Source: DATKMP01 sp963790045
GTDB lineage: Bacteria; Bacteroidota; Ignavibacteria; UBA10030
Direction: 5' to 3'
DNA length: 64,000 nt
Assembly (NCBI GenBank): GCA_963790045.1
Contig: CAWBMS010000007.1
Span: 496,001-560,000 of the forward strand
Part shown: piece after piece, positions 1 through 9,269 of the stretch
Layout of the letters: each line of letters opens with the position of its first letter
Position numbering within the stretch: the stretch's first letter is position 1
Made by a program: the position numbers and the translations under genes
Notes under the pieces: generated by a model
What the model was told of the DNA's origin: nothing
Databases searched by the model: none
Seen by the model: only the letters and a program-made list of their open reading frames with translations

Positions 1-1
1 G

Positions 2-265
2 CTTCTTGCGTTCATGGATATCAAAGGAATGAATGTTCGGGAATCCAATCCCGATAGTGTTTATACAGCATGGTGCGACTTTAAAGCAACGCCTATGGGT
101 ACAAACCTACAACTGGTTTTTTATAAAAATGAACAGAGCCGTGACGTTCTTGTGAAATTCCTGCTATGCGAACAAGAAACGTCCATACCGGTAAAGACGG
201 ACATTGCGCCCTATTATCACTGGAACGATGTGAATGCCTACTACCAAAAGAAAATTGTGCACTAA
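2..265 (+). CDS. Histidine-type phosphatase, C-terminal part (cut by window edge)
   Basis: About 87 residues are readable and the frame is open to the left edge, so the start and catalytic N-terminus lie outside the window. The tail has the pattern LQLVFYKNE, then DVLVKFLLCEQETSIPVKTD, then APYYHWNDV. This resembles the C-terminal end of bacterial histidine acid phosphatases of the MINPP/glucose-1-phosphatase type, which hydrolyse phosphate esters in the periplasm. The assignment rests on this tail only, because neither the RHG motif nor the HD motif is visible. The gene is followed by about 280 bases without a gene and then an IS remnant. Confidence 0.5.
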   Translation, partial: LLAFMDIKGMNVRESNPDSVYTAWCDFKATPMGTNLQLVFYKNEQSRDVLVKFLLCEQETSIPVKTDIAPYYHWNDVNAYYQKKIVH

Positions 266-541
266 TTGCTGTGTGCGTATTTCTTTTCTGACGGTATTAT
301 CATGGAACAGTAAAACGCAATGTTGCGTTGACGGAAGTGATCCGGATGAAAAAACGAATACGGAAGTTATAGCGATAACAGGATATATCTTTGTGAGACA
401 TCTGAAAAACCCCTCTCTTCTATTGGAATACTTAAGAGGAGTTTTGATCCTTACCCCGAAAATAGGACAGGCAGTTAAGGCATAGATAATTCAAACTGCA
501 CGGGCGATCGATACTCTAAGGCCGAATGCAATCTGCGTTGA
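266..541. other. Intergenic, no gene recognised
   Basis: No reading frame here has family resemblance or a ribosome binding site. A weak hairpin at about 412-442 (CCTCT pairing with AGAGG, long loop, followed by TTTTG) could end the phosphatase transcript. Confidence 0.4.
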
Positions 542-1124
542 TTATGCCAAAGGCATGGCTTTGCCATAAAACGTTTCAATATACTCAAAGATACTTGTTC
601 GTGCTTCCTGTCGTGTGTTGTAATGCTGAAAATAAATATGTTCTGTTTTCAGTGTATGGAAAAAACTTTCCGTGACAGCGTTATCATAGCAACTGCCAAC
701 ATTACCCATACTTAATCGAATCTGATGTTGGTGTGCGAGCGTTCGTAATTCTCCACTGGCATATTGAGCACCACGATCCGAATGCAAAATCATTTCCGTT
801 GTTGGCTTACGCCAGAACAATGCACGTTCTACGGCTGTTGTGACCAACGATGCTGTCATTCGTGCGCCTACTTCCCAGCCCACAATTATCCTGGAATACA
901 AATCCATCACGACCGCCAAATACGCCCAGCCTTCTCGTGTCCAGATATACGTAATATCCGATGTCCAGACACGATTGGCTTCAGGAGCCGTAAAGTTTCG
1001 TCTCACCCAATCGGGTGCAATGGTCTTCGTTGCACTCGAACACGTTGTTTTCTTGAAGCGACGAACCATCTTGGCTTGAAGCCCATAGCATCTGATGATG
1101 ATCGTGGATAAACTGATACTTCAT
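542..1124 (-). pseudogene. IS3-family transposase orfB remnant (DDE integrase core)
   Basis: The rve/DDE core is well preserved. The first Asp lies in WTSDITYIW, the second in ILHSDRGAQYAS and the catalytic Glu in DNAVTESFF. The start (MKYQFIHDHH, ATG at 1124) is in another frame and is followed directly by YGLQAKMVRRFKK. About 70-80 codons of the usual HTH_21 region are therefore missing near 1085-1110. The C-terminus stops after IETFYGKAMPLA and lacks the family's NxxRxHxxLGxxSP tail. A functional transposase is unlikely. Confidence 0.8.
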
Positions 1125-1190
1125 CGCTCGACGCTCGAGAAGTAGGCCAGGGCTTTTTTTAAAATCTCTCGGTCTTCCTGCGTGTTCCTT
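1121..1190 (-). pseudogene. IS3 orfA 3' end remnant
   Basis: Reading the minus strand gives NTQEDREILKKALAYFSSVER and a stop. This is the typical end of IS3-family OrfA, a coiled segment after the helix-turn-helix. The TGA stop overlaps the orfB ATG. Nothing upstream continues the frame convincingly, so the rest of orfA has been lost. Confidence 0.65.
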
Positions 1191-1569
1191 CCATCTTGGA
1201 CTCCTTTGTATACTACCTTTTCTCTCTGTCCGATATACAGGGGAAGGATCAAGGTCATACCAAGCAATTGTGCAGTGCTTTAGGTTATAGAACTCCATTG
1301 GAAGGTAGAATGAAAACAAGCAATGGAAATGCGGCAGCAGCAAGAAAACCATAAAATACTTACATTGACTTTTGATCTGCGATGGGGGCAAGTACCTTAT
1401 TGGGAAATGCTAACTTATCATTGGCACACACAACTGGGGCAGGTCAGTCGATGCGTGCGATTTTTTGAATATCGTTCCTGAATATTGTTTTTCCGCCGCT
1501 CATTGATTATATTAATATTACAATTCTGAAATAAAATTCAGTCATTATTCATTACCACTTTACTATTTT
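1191..1569. other. Intergenic, no gene recognised
   Basis: No supported gene. The segment holds the 5' flank of the fadL-like gene. AT-rich sequence at 1500-1570 is a plausible promoter zone, but no consensus hexamers are clear. Confidence 0.35.
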
Positions 1570-1581
1570 TTGGAGACTAAC

Positions 1582-2808
1582 GTGAGAGTCCTCTTTGTCC
1601 GCGTTTTCATCGCTGCTCTGTTATGGGTGCTTAGCTGTTCCATTGTCTTGTGTGCCGGTTTTCAATTAAATGAACATGGCGCGCGCGCTGTCGGGATCGG
1701 CGGTGCATTTGTCGCCCAAGCGTCCGATCCATCCGCAATTTATTTTAACCCTGCGGGATTGGCATTTCAACAAGGCGTCAATATCTATGCAGGTGGAACG
1801 TTCATCATCCCCACCCACACATATCACAATCCTACGTCCGGACAAGAGACGTCGACCGATGATCAGCTTTTTTTTACACCGAGCGCATATGGAACGTATG
1901 CCGTGAACAGCGACCTTGTCGTCGGATTGGGCGTCTTTACACCCTACGGCCTGGGAACACGATGGCCTTCAGGATGGGACGGTAAATACGAAGCGTTGAA
2001 TTCGCAGCTTGCAACGTTCTATATCAATCCGACCATCGCGTACAAAATCAGTAGCAAGCTTTCCATCGGCATTGGTGTCAGCTACGTTTACGGCACGCTC
2101 GACATGTCGCGAAACTTCGCCAAACCGATGCCCGCGTATGGGCTTACGATTACCGGATTAGTGTCCATGAGCGGTACTGCCGATGCGTGGGGATTCAACG
2201 CTGGCGTTCTCTATAAACCAACCGAAAAATTGTCTCTTGGCGCTTCGGTCCGAACCCTTTCCCGTCTTAATTTCTCCGGCGATGCAACGTATTCGGATAT
2301 CACACCGGCAGCCGCTGCCGCTTTTATTTCCAACGGCAACGGCAGCGTGAGCATTCCCTTGCCGGCAAATATCTATCTCGGCGCCGCCTATGAACTCACG
2401 AACGCTTTGACGGTTGAAGCCGACTTACAATTCGTCGGGTGGAGCGTCTATGATGCACTATCGATGTCGCTGCCGACCGGGCCCGTTGTGTCGGAACAAA
2501 ACTGGGATAATACCTGTATTGGGCGGATCGGCGCAGAGTACAAGCTCAACAGCGCCTGGACAATGCGCGGCGGATTGGCGTACGATATGACGCCGCAGCC
2601 GAAAAGCACTATGATGCCTATGATGCCGGATGCAGATCGTTTTGACATCTCCGTCGGCGGCGGATACAAATTCAATGAACACTTATACGTCGATGCCGCT
2701 TATATGCTTGGATTGTGTGTCGACAGAACATCGACACTCTCGGACCTTCCCGGCGAATATAATAGTACATTCAGCGCAATCAGCATCAACCTCGGATATT
2801 CCTTCTAA
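1582..2808 (+). CDS. OmpP1/FadL/TodX-family outer membrane protein
   Basis: A predicted outer-membrane beta-barrel for uptake of hydrophobic compounds such as long-chain fatty acids or aromatics. An N-terminal hydrophobic signal peptide (about residues 1-25) is followed by GFQLNEHGARAVGIGGAFVA, close to the start of mature FadL proteins, where the N-terminus plugs the barrel. NPAGLA and alternating aromatic/glycine strands run to the C-terminal GYSF, a typical terminal strand. I choose the GTG at 1582 because GGAG lies six bases upstream; an in-frame TTG at 1570 has no such site. The length (408 aa) fits the family. It stands alone, with a hairpin terminator after it. The substrate cannot be read from sequence. 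Confidence 0.85.
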   Translation: MRVLFVRVFIAALLWVLSCSIVLCAGFQLNEHGARAVGIGGAFVAQASDPSAIYFNPAGLAFQQGVNIYAGGTFIIPTHTYHNPTSGQETSTDDQLFFTPSAYGTYAVNSDLVVGLGVFTPYGLGTRWPSGWDGKYEALNSQLATFYINPTIAYKISSKLSIGIGVSYVYGTLDMSRNFAKPMPAYGLTITGLVSMSGTADAWGFNAGVLYKPTEKLSLGASVRTLSRLNFSGDATYSDITPAAAAAFISNGNGSVSIPLPANIYLGAAYELTNALTVEADLQFVGWSVYDALSMSLPTGPVVSEQNWDNTCIGRIGAEYKLNSAWTMRGGLAYDMTPQPKSTMMPMMPDADRFDISVGGGYKFNEHLYVDAAYMLGLCVDRTSTLSDLPGEYNSTFSAISINLGYSF

Positions 2809-2830
2809 ATTCATTTCCAGCGATACAGCG

Positions 2831-2870
2831 CCCGTCTCGGACATATTCCTGAGACGGGTCGTTCTTTCTC
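2831..2870 (+). terminator. Intrinsic terminator after fadL-like gene
   Basis: CCCGTCTC (2831-2838) pairs with GAGACGGG (2851-2858) across a 12-base loop and is followed by the T-rich TCGTTCTTTCT. Confidence 0.6.
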
Positions 2871-2906
2871 TGCGGTGCATCATGTTCATGGATTGAAGGG
2901 GGATCA

Positions 2907-3066
2907 TCTGCATGATCGTCTTCGTTCCGCTATCTTCCGTACAGATGATTGGCAATCCTACCGTATTTGTGTCGATAGCATCGAATCAAGGACTGGTTTT
3001 GATTTCTTTTCCAATGTCCCTCAATCAATCCAATCTATCGTAGAGAGTGCTGTCGACACTCAATAA
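2907..3066 (+). pseudogene. DNA/RNA non-specific endonuclease, 3' remnant 1
   Basis: The last 40 codons read DDWQSYRICVDSIE, then RTGFDFFSNVPQSIQSIVES and a stop. This matches the C-terminal end of the Endonuclease_NS (NUC1/EndoG-like) family, where a VDEIE-TGxDFF stretch closes the domain. Upstream, MIVFVPLSS in another frame may be the preceding strand. The catalytic DRGH region is absent, so this is a gene fragment. A second copy of the same end lies at 4826-4922. Confidence 0.55.
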
Positions 3067-3171
3067 GAATGTTTGAATCAAATATTCTGTATGTCCAAAC
3101 TCCTAACAGAAGAATCGATTCACGACGATGATGGGCAAAATTGGTGAAGAACATTCTCGCCTTGAAATACC

Positions 3172-3606
3172 TCAAACCGGACGTGGTGACGAGATCGACA
3201 GCTTGTATCCGTCCGGATCTTTCAATCGGAAGAGGCGTACTCCCCAAGGCATATCGGCAGGTTCTGTTTCGAGCGTGCCGCCATGTGCTTTAATCGAATT
3301 AGCAATGGTGTCGATATTTTGTTCTGTGATGATGTTGAGCGAGAATCCTTCTCCTTTGATCCGAGTCCATCCCTTGTTTCCATCATCTTGATTGATCATG
3401 ATTCGTGCGCTTCCGGCATTGAGCGCAACAGATCTCAGTTTACCGTCTCGTTCATTCTTACGTTCGATGGTAAATCCTAATACATCATGGTACCATATAA
3501 GACTTTTCGTGAGATCTTTTACTGTCAACGAGATTGAAAATGCGCTGGCAGTGATGGCTTCGACGCGTTTGGAAGCGTCATCCTGTGTTGGTGAAACTGT
3601 ACTCAT
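3172..3606 (-). CDS. VOC-superfamily (glyoxalase/bleomycin-resistance-like) protein
   Basis: A single VOC module of 144 aa. It has the betaalphabetabetabeta pattern with SISLTVKDLTKSLIWYHDVLG near residue 25, a second half starting near GFSLNIITE and ending RLFRLKDPDGYKLSI. VOC enzymes bind a divalent metal and include glyoxalase I, dioxygenases and antibiotic-binding proteins; the substrate is unknown here. I start at the ATG at 3606 because AAAGGA lies upstream; earlier codons lack a site. It lies 66 bases downstream of the methyltransferase gene on the same strand and may be co-transcribed. The pair sits between two nuclease gene remnants. Confidence 0.75.
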   Translation of the reverse strand: MSTVSPTQDDASKRVEAITASAFSISLTVKDLTKSLIWYHDVLGFTIERKNERDGKLRSVALNAGSARIMINQDDGNKGWTRIKGEGFSLNIITEQNIDTIANSIKAHGGTLETEPADMPWGVRLFRLKDPDGYKLSISSPRPV

Positions 3607-3672
3607 AGAAAATCCTTTTTCGTATTTAAAGTTGATCGAAGCTGTTTGTTCTTTCTTGTGATGCACATATTC

Positions 3673-4689
3673 TTAAGACATCTTCGTCCCTATCATCAGG
3701 TCCGTTCCGAACGGCGTCTTCTTCTTGCTGATTTTTTTGAATTCAGCATCCTTCATCCAGGAGTGCACTTCCGATTCGGTATAGGTATCGCCTTCCGATG
3801 TGCCCACAAGCATGTTGAGGGAGAAGAATGCTCCTGCCGTTGGTGCTGTCCGTTCATCATTCATGATATAATCAAGCACAACAAGGCGGCCGTGCGGATT
3901 CAGCGCATCAAACGCCTTTCTGAACAATTGCATATTGGTCTTCGGGGAGTTACTATGGATGACCGCCGACATAAAAACGAGATCAAAACCGTTCGTCAGA
4001 GTATCTTTCGTGTAATCACCATCAAGAACGCTGATCTGATTGCCCAGTCCTTCTGCATTGATATATGTTTTTGTCAGTGCTGTAACATTCGGCAGATCAA
4101 AAACGACCGCGCTCATTCCTTTTCGTGCACGTACAAACGTCATGGAGAATACCCCCGATCCTCCTCCGACATCAAGGACATGATGGACACCTTTCAAGTC
4201 GATCAATTGAACGATAGCGGGGGCCTGGTGGATCGCGCGCATATGCATCGCCGCAATAAATGCTTTTAACCAATCTTCTTTGCGGCTGGGTATCAAATCA
4301 TGTACGATGACGGACGATCCTTTACGTACTGCTTCAGTCAGTGTGCTCCATGTATTCCAGAGACTGACCTGGTGCATCAGCCCTCCAAGGTAATTCGGCT
4401 TTCCTTTGATCAGGAAGTGAGATGTGAGCGGCGTGTTGGAAAATTTTCCGTTCTTCTTGATAAGAAATCCCGAACCACAAAGAGCATTCAATAACCGGTC
4501 TGTCGATCGAGGATTTGTTTCCGCCAGCTGTGCCGTTTCTTCCGAAGATTTAAAACCGTTGCCGAGGTGCGAAAATAGATCGAGCTCGAAAGCAGTCAAC
4601 AGAATACGCGCTTCTCGAAATGCATAGATCGAATCCATAATTGTGGATGGAGAGAGGGGATGCTTTCCCCCGGATTTGCGCTGAACCAT
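3673..4689 (-). CDS. SAM-dependent methyltransferase, O-methyltransferase (Methyltransf_2) type
   Basis: A 338-aa methyltransferase. The N-terminal winged-helix/dimerisation part (residues about 15-110) includes FREARILLTAFELDLFSHLG and RLLNALCGSGFL. A Rossmann SAM-binding core follows, with motif I HVLDVGGGSGVFSMTF, an acidic residue after VVFDLPNV and motif post-II VLDGDYT. Such enzymes methylate hydroxyl groups of small aromatic metabolites or antibiotics; the acceptor cannot be named. The start at 4689 follows AGGTGA. An upstream in-frame extension to 4857 lacks a ribosome binding site and overlaps the nuclease remnant. It is probably transcribed with the VOC gene. Confidence 0.8.
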   Translation of the reverse strand: MVQRKSGGKHPLSPSTIMDSIYAFREARILLTAFELDLFSHLGNGFKSSEETAQLAETNPRSTDRLLNALCGSGFLIKKNGKFSNTPLTSHFLIKGKPNYLGGLMHQVSLWNTWSTLTEAVRKGSSVIVHDLIPSRKEDWLKAFIAAMHMRAIHQAPAIVQLIDLKGVHHVLDVGGGSGVFSMTFVRARKGMSAVVFDLPNVTALTKTYINAEGLGNQISVLDGDYTKDTLTNGFDLVFMSAVIHSNSPKTNMQLFRKAFDALNPHGRLVVLDYIMNDERTAPTAGAFFSLNMLVGTSEGDTYTESEVHSWMKDAEFKKISKKKTPFGTDLMIGTKMS

Positions 4690-4825
4690 GATCACCTCAT
4701 GCTTTCTATGTTTGATTTTCAACGTTAACTTAACGTACTGAATCCGAAATGCAAAAGCAATCGCCACCATCATGTGTCGATAGAAAAACGCTATTCGATA
4801 GGCGTCTTTTGATCGGGGGAATATA

Positions 4826-4922
4826 ATGGATGTCTTCGAAGCACGAACGGGTTTCAATTTTTTTTTCTAACGTTCCCGATTCCATCCAATCCCTCATCGA
4901 AAGCGTTACCGACAGCCAATAA
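4826..4922 (+). pseudogene. DNA/RNA non-specific endonuclease, 3' remnant 2
   Basis: The sequence encodes MDVFEARTGFNFF and, after a one-base slip in a run of nine T (4858-4866), SNVPDSIQSLIESVTDSQ and a stop. This parallels the fragment ending at 3066 residue by residue. Only the last 30 or so codons remain. The two remnants bracket the VOC/methyltransferase pair, which suggests a duplication or insertion at an ancestral nuclease gene. Confidence 0.55.
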
Positions 4923-5080
4923 CAAGTAGTTGAAAATAAAAATACTTTTCCCTTCTTGCTTTCCTCTTTCTTCTTTTCTACATTTTATTCGACAGGGCAG
5001 CACGAAGCTTGTTGTCAACTTGCCCCTTAAAGATTTCAATATTATTGCAGGAATTCCTTCCGTACTAATGGTGATAGACG

Positions 5081-7798
5081 ATGGCATCTTCTCATGAAGA
5101 ATTAGAATGGCAAACCCGCAGGGATCGGATTAATAAAAAGCTGACCTCTCTTGCTCAGCCATGGACTATTATCAAATTCAAAGATACTCTTCACGGAGTA
5201 TCGCTAACGCGCCATGCTGTTGAAGAGTATCCTACAGATAACGGCCCTGCCGATTACGCATTCTTTGTCGATGGAAAATTGCTTGGCTTCCTCGAAGCAA
5301 AAAAAGTTTCTGTCGGTGCACAGAATGTACTGGAACAGGCCAAAAGATATTCCAAGGGAATAAAAAGGGGAATCGGGAAATGGGGTCCGTATGGAGTCCC
5401 GTTATTATATTCCTCAAATGGTGAAAACGAATTTTTCCTTGATATTAGAAGAGACCAAAACCTCCCACGCAAGATTTCTACATTTCATACTCCGGACGGT
5501 GTGAGTGAAATCTTTTCCAAAGGACAGAATTATTATAACATAAACGTCATTCAGTCGCCGCCTGCTTTTTATGGAATCCGTCCCTATCAAGTCAACGCGA
5601 TTACTGCTGTCGAAAAAGCTATCAACGATGGCAAACGCGAAATGCTCGTGGCAATGGCAACAGGCACAGGAAAAACGTATGTAACGGTTGCACAAATCTA
5701 CCGTCTATTAAAGTCCCAGCAGTTCAAACGCATTTTGTTTCTTGTAGATCGGCGTGCGTTAGCAGCACAAGCAGTGCGGGAGTTTGCACGGTTCAATACA
5801 CCGAATGGATTCAAATTCGATCAGGAATACGAAGTCTATAGCCAGCGTTTCCAAAAAGAAGACTTCGAAGAAGACGACCTGCCTGCCGGTCAGGCAGGGA
5901 AGTTCGATCCAAAAGTATTACCCAATGAATATCTCTGTGCACCCAATCAAAGCCACACCTTTGTTTATGTCGCAACGATTCAACGCATGGCGATTAATCT
6001 CTTTGGTTGGGAACGCACCTTTGAACAAAAGGCAAGCGATCCCGATTATGAAGATGATACCGAAAGACTCGACATCCCCAACCATGCGTTCGATCTTATT
6101 ATTGCCGATGAATGTCATCGCGGATATACTTCCAAGGAAACGGCGTTATGGCGCGATGTCCTTGAATATTTTGATTCTGTAAAAATCGGCCTGACGGCAA
6201 CACCGGCGCCGCATTCATTATCGTTATTCAAAGAAATCGTCTTTCGTTATACTACCGGTGAAGCGATTGACGATGGCTACTTGGTCGATTATGATTGTGT
6301 GAAAATAAAATCCGGTGTGTTGATGGATGGCGTGTTTCTCAAAGAGGGTGAACAGGTCGGTATGGTGGACCCCAAAACGGGGAATGAAACCTATGATGAG
6401 CTGGAAGATGAACGCCAGTTCGCTTCGGATGAAATCGAAAAAAATATCACCGTCCCCGATACGAATCTGAAAATTATTACGGAACTGAAAAAATATACAG
6501 ATGAACACGAAAAGAAATTTGGACGTTTTCCGAAGACATTGATTTTTGCAGCAAACAATATCAACAATGTTTCTCATGCAGACCAGCTTGTAGAAATTTG
6601 TAGAAGAGTGTTCAATCGTGGCCATGAGTTTGTGCAGAAAATTACAGGCAATCCCAACGTAGATCGTCCGTTGCAAAAAATTCGTCAGTTCCGCAATCGG
6701 GAAAATCCCGCCATTGTCGTAACCGTCGATATGCTGACAACAGGTGTCGATATACCCTGCCTTGAATTCATCGTCTTTCTTCGTCCGGTAAAGTCTCGTA
6801 TCCTGTGGACACAAATGCTCGGCCGTGGCACACGCCTGTGTCCCAATATCAACAAAGGATCGTTCACCATCTTCGATTGTTTTGATGGGACTCTTGTCGA
6901 GTATTTTAAAAATACAACGGACTTTGTTATCGAACCGCCTGCAAAAGAAATCGTTCCTCTGTCGCAGGTCATTGAAAATATATACCAAAACGTTGACCGT
7001 GACTATTTTACCGGTATTCTCATCAAACGGCTTTTGCGTATTGAACGAGAAATGAGCGGCGATGCTCGAAAACTATTCGAGAAATTTATTCCGGAAGGAA
7101 ATCTCAAAACCTATGCAACATCACTGCGTGCATCGCTGAAAGCGGATTTCATGGGCACGATGAAGGTTCTCCGGAATAATGAGTTTCAAGAACTCTGTAT
7201 CAATTATCCGCGTCCGGATAAAATATTTTGGAAAGCAATCGAATCGCAGGATACGATTGTATCGGAAGTCGCATTTCGAGTGCAGGATAAATTGCTCAAG
7301 CCGCGAGATTATTTAGAAGCATTTTCCGAATTTATCAAAGCAAACTACGCTCATATCGAAGCGTTAACAATTCTCTTCCAACGCCCGAAAGGGTGGAAGA
7401 CCGATGTGTTGAACGATCTTCGTCTAAAACTGAAAAAATCTGATTTCGATGAAGAAGACTTGCAAAAAGCACACAACCTTGTGTTCCATAAAGCGCTTGC
7501 AGATATTATTTCCATGGTCAAACATGCGGCAAAACAGGAAGAACCGGTACTCACAGCAGAAGAACGTGTTCAGCATGCAATGGATACATTGATGAAAGGA
7601 AAATCCTTTACCGCCGATCAAACAAAATGGCTGGAATATATTCGTGTGCATCTCATTCAGTCTTTAACCCTCGACTTGGAAGACTTTAACACACAGCCGA
7701 TATTTTCGGATCGCGGCGGTCTGAAGGAAGCGCGAAATGTCTTTGGGGAAAATCTCGAAACCTTGATTCAAGAAATTAATTATCACATAGCAGCATAG
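5081..7798 (+). CDS. hsdR: Type I restriction enzyme, R (restriction/translocation) subunit
   Basis: HsdR gives the ATP-driven translocation and DNA cleavage of a type I restriction complex. The N-terminal nuclease domain (residues about 20-130) shows the PD-(D/E)xK core: Asp in NGPADYAFF and ExK in LGFLEAKK. A superfamily 2 helicase core follows with Walker A MATGTGKTYV, the DEAD-like box IIADECHRGY, LTATPA and motif VI QMLGRGTRLCP. The last third resembles the EcoEI-type R C-terminal domain. The length (905 aa) is normal and the frame is intact. A GC-rich palindrome inserted in frame near residue 267 adds LPAGQAG (5878-5898). It is the first gene of hsdR-hsdM-hsdS, nine bases before hsdM. 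Confidence 0.95.
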   Translation: MASSHEELEWQTRRDRINKKLTSLAQPWTIIKFKDTLHGVSLTRHAVEEYPTDNGPADYAFFVDGKLLGFLEAKKVSVGAQNVLEQAKRYSKGIKRGIGKWGPYGVPLLYSSNGENEFFLDIRRDQNLPRKISTFHTPDGVSEIFSKGQNYYNINVIQSPPAFYGIRPYQVNAITAVEKAINDGKREMLVAMATGTGKTYVTVAQIYRLLKSQQFKRILFLVDRRALAAQAVREFARFNTPNGFKFDQEYEVYSQRFQKEDFEEDDLPAGQAGKFDPKVLPNEYLCAPNQSHTFVYVATIQRMAINLFGWERTFEQKASDPDYEDDTERLDIPNHAFDLIIADECHRGYTSKETALWRDVLEYFDSVKIGLTATPAPHSLSLFKEIVFRYTTGEAIDDGYLVDYDCVKIKSGVLMDGVFLKEGEQVGMVDPKTGNETYDELEDERQFASDEIEKNITVPDTNLKIITELKKYTDEHEKKFGRFPKTLIFAANNINNVSHADQLVEICRRVFNRGHEFVQKITGNPNVDRPLQKIRQFRNRENPAIVVTVDMLTTGVDIPCLEFIVFLRPVKSRILWTQMLGRGTRLCPNINKGSFTIFDCFDGTLVEYFKNTTDFVIEPPAKEIVPLSQVIENIYQNVDRDYFTGILIKRLLRIEREMSGDARKLFEKFIPEGNLKTYATSLRASLKADFMGTMKVLRNNEFQELCINYPRPDKIFWKAIESQDTIVSEVAFRVQDKLLKPRDYLEAFSEFIKANYAHIEALTILFQRPKGWKTDVLNDLRLKLKKSDFDEEDLQKAHNLVFHKALADIISMVKHAAKQEEPVLTAEERVQHAMDTLMKGKSFTADQTKWLEYIRVHLIQSLTLDLEDFNTQPIFSDRGGLKEARNVFGENLETLIQEINYHIAA
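5878..5898. repeat. GC-rich palindromic insert inside hsdR
   Basis: CCTGCCTG (5878-5885), a five-base loop and CAGGCAGG (5891-5898) form a perfect 8-bp stem. It is translated as LPAGQAG between acidic EDD and KFDPK, in a loop region between helicase motifs. Its composition differs sharply from the surrounding AT-rich coding sequence, as expected of a small mobile palindromic repeat. Confidence 0.6.
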
Positions 7799-7807
7799 AA
7801 AGATTTC

Positions 7808-9269
7808 ATGTCCGATATTGTCAATAAACTCTGGGGATTTTGTCATACACTCCGTCACGATGGAATCGATTACGGCGATTACATCGAGCAGCTCACCTAT
7901 TTATTATTCCTTAAAATGGCAGAGGAACGCAAAATCAATCTTTCGTCAATGTCCTATCAAAACGAAAAATGGAAAACCGTGACATTGGATTGCTCGTGGG
8001 AGGAATTGAATAGTAAGTCCGGCTCGGGATTGCTCGATCATTTTACGGATGTCCTTCGTGTGCTGGCAAAACAGCCGGGAATTCTCGGCGATATTTTTCA
8101 GCAGGCAATGCCCCGCTTCAATAATCCGGTGAACCTCAAAAAAGTCGTTTCGATGATCGATGAAGAAGAATGGTCATCGATGGATGTCGATGTCAAAGGC
8201 GCTGCGTTCGAGGGCTTACTGGAAAAAGCTGCAAGCGAAGGCAAAAAAGGTGCAGGACAATACTTCACGCCGCGGGTATTGATCGATGCTATAGTTCGTG
8301 TGATGCAGCCCGACCCCAGAGGAAAAACCGAGTTTAAAATTTGCGATCCGGCATGCGGGTACTGGCGGATTTCTTGTCCGCTCGTACGAGTGGCTTGTAT
8401 CGCCGAAAGTTTCTAAAGGTGTTTTCGACCGTAAAGATATCAAGCGCATCAAAACACAAACGTATTATGGGCAGGATTTGGTTGCGCGTCCGCGCCGCCT
8501 TGCATTGATGAATTTATTTCTCCACAACGTTGAGCCGCAAATTCATCTCGGCGATACGATTTACGATCCCGACCGCGGCGAACGCTATGATGTTATTCTT
8601 ACTAATCCGCCGTTTGGCACCAAAGGCGCCAATCAAGCTCCCAATCGTGACAACTTCACTATCGAAACAAGCAACAAGCAATTAAACTTCGTTCAACATG
8701 TAGTGAATGTTCTGAAACCCGGCGGAAGGGCGGCAATGGTTTTGCCGGACAATTGTTTGTTCGAAGGCAAAGCAGGCGAAGTGTTTGAAATCCTCATGCA
8801 CGATTGCAATCTGCACACCGTGCTACGGCTTCCGCGCGGAACATTTACGCCGTACAGCCAGGGCGTAAAAGCAAATGTCATCTTTTTCCAAAAAGGAATG
8901 CCGACAGAGAAAGTTTGGATATTCGATGCCCGTTCGAATGTGGAAGGCATTACAAAAAAGGATCGCCCGTTAAGTGAAAAACATTTTGAGGAATTTGAAA
9001 AATGTTATGGCTCCGATCCTAACGGCAGAAGCAGGCGGAAAGACCTTGGCGAAGAGGGACGCTTCCGGTGCTTTACCATTGACGATGTAAAGGAACGCAA
9101 TTATAAGCTCGATATTACGTGGCTCAAGGATGAATCGCTGGAGGACAGCGACGAACTTCCCGACCCGCAGGATTTAGTAAGCGAAACCATTACAGAACTC
9201 GAAGCCGTTGTGGACGATCTGAAAGATATTGTCGAGCTTTTGGAAAACGAGGAAGGCGTTGAGAAATGA
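7808..9269 (+). CDS. hsdM: Type I restriction-modification, M (methyltransferase) subunit; one frameshift
   Basis: HsdM methylates adenine (N6) in the recognition site and, with HsdS, forms the modification enzyme. The N-terminal HsdM_N bundle (residues 1-130) is followed by GAGQYFTPR and the SAM motif I DPACG-TGGF. Catalytic motif IV is NPPF (ILTNPPFGTKGA). An extra G in the GGG at 8357-8359 breaks the frame inside motif I; removing it restores DPACGTGGFLVRSYEWL and a full-length protein of about 486 aa. I read it as one gene with a probable sequence error. The 3' end overlaps hsdS by ATGA. Confidence 0.9.

Larger units (their letters stand above)
542..1190 (-). mobile_element. Decayed IS3-family insertion sequence
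   Basis: The minus strand carries the end of an orfA and most of an orfB of an IS3-family element, with the usual overlap of the orfA stop and the orfB start (ATGA, 1121-1124). Both genes are incomplete. Only about 20 codons of orfA remain, and orfB lacks its first quarter and its last residues. No terminal inverted repeats could be identified. The element looks immobile and was probably lost by internal deletion. Confidence 0.75.

Noticed and set aside
4854..5087. Minus-strand frame between the methyltransferase and hsdR genes
   Set aside because: It has no recognisable content and overlaps the nuclease remnant and the hsdR start region.
6224..6988. Long antisense frame within hsdR (254 codons)
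   Set aside because: It is the complement of conserved helicase motifs, has no ribosome site and resembles no protein family.
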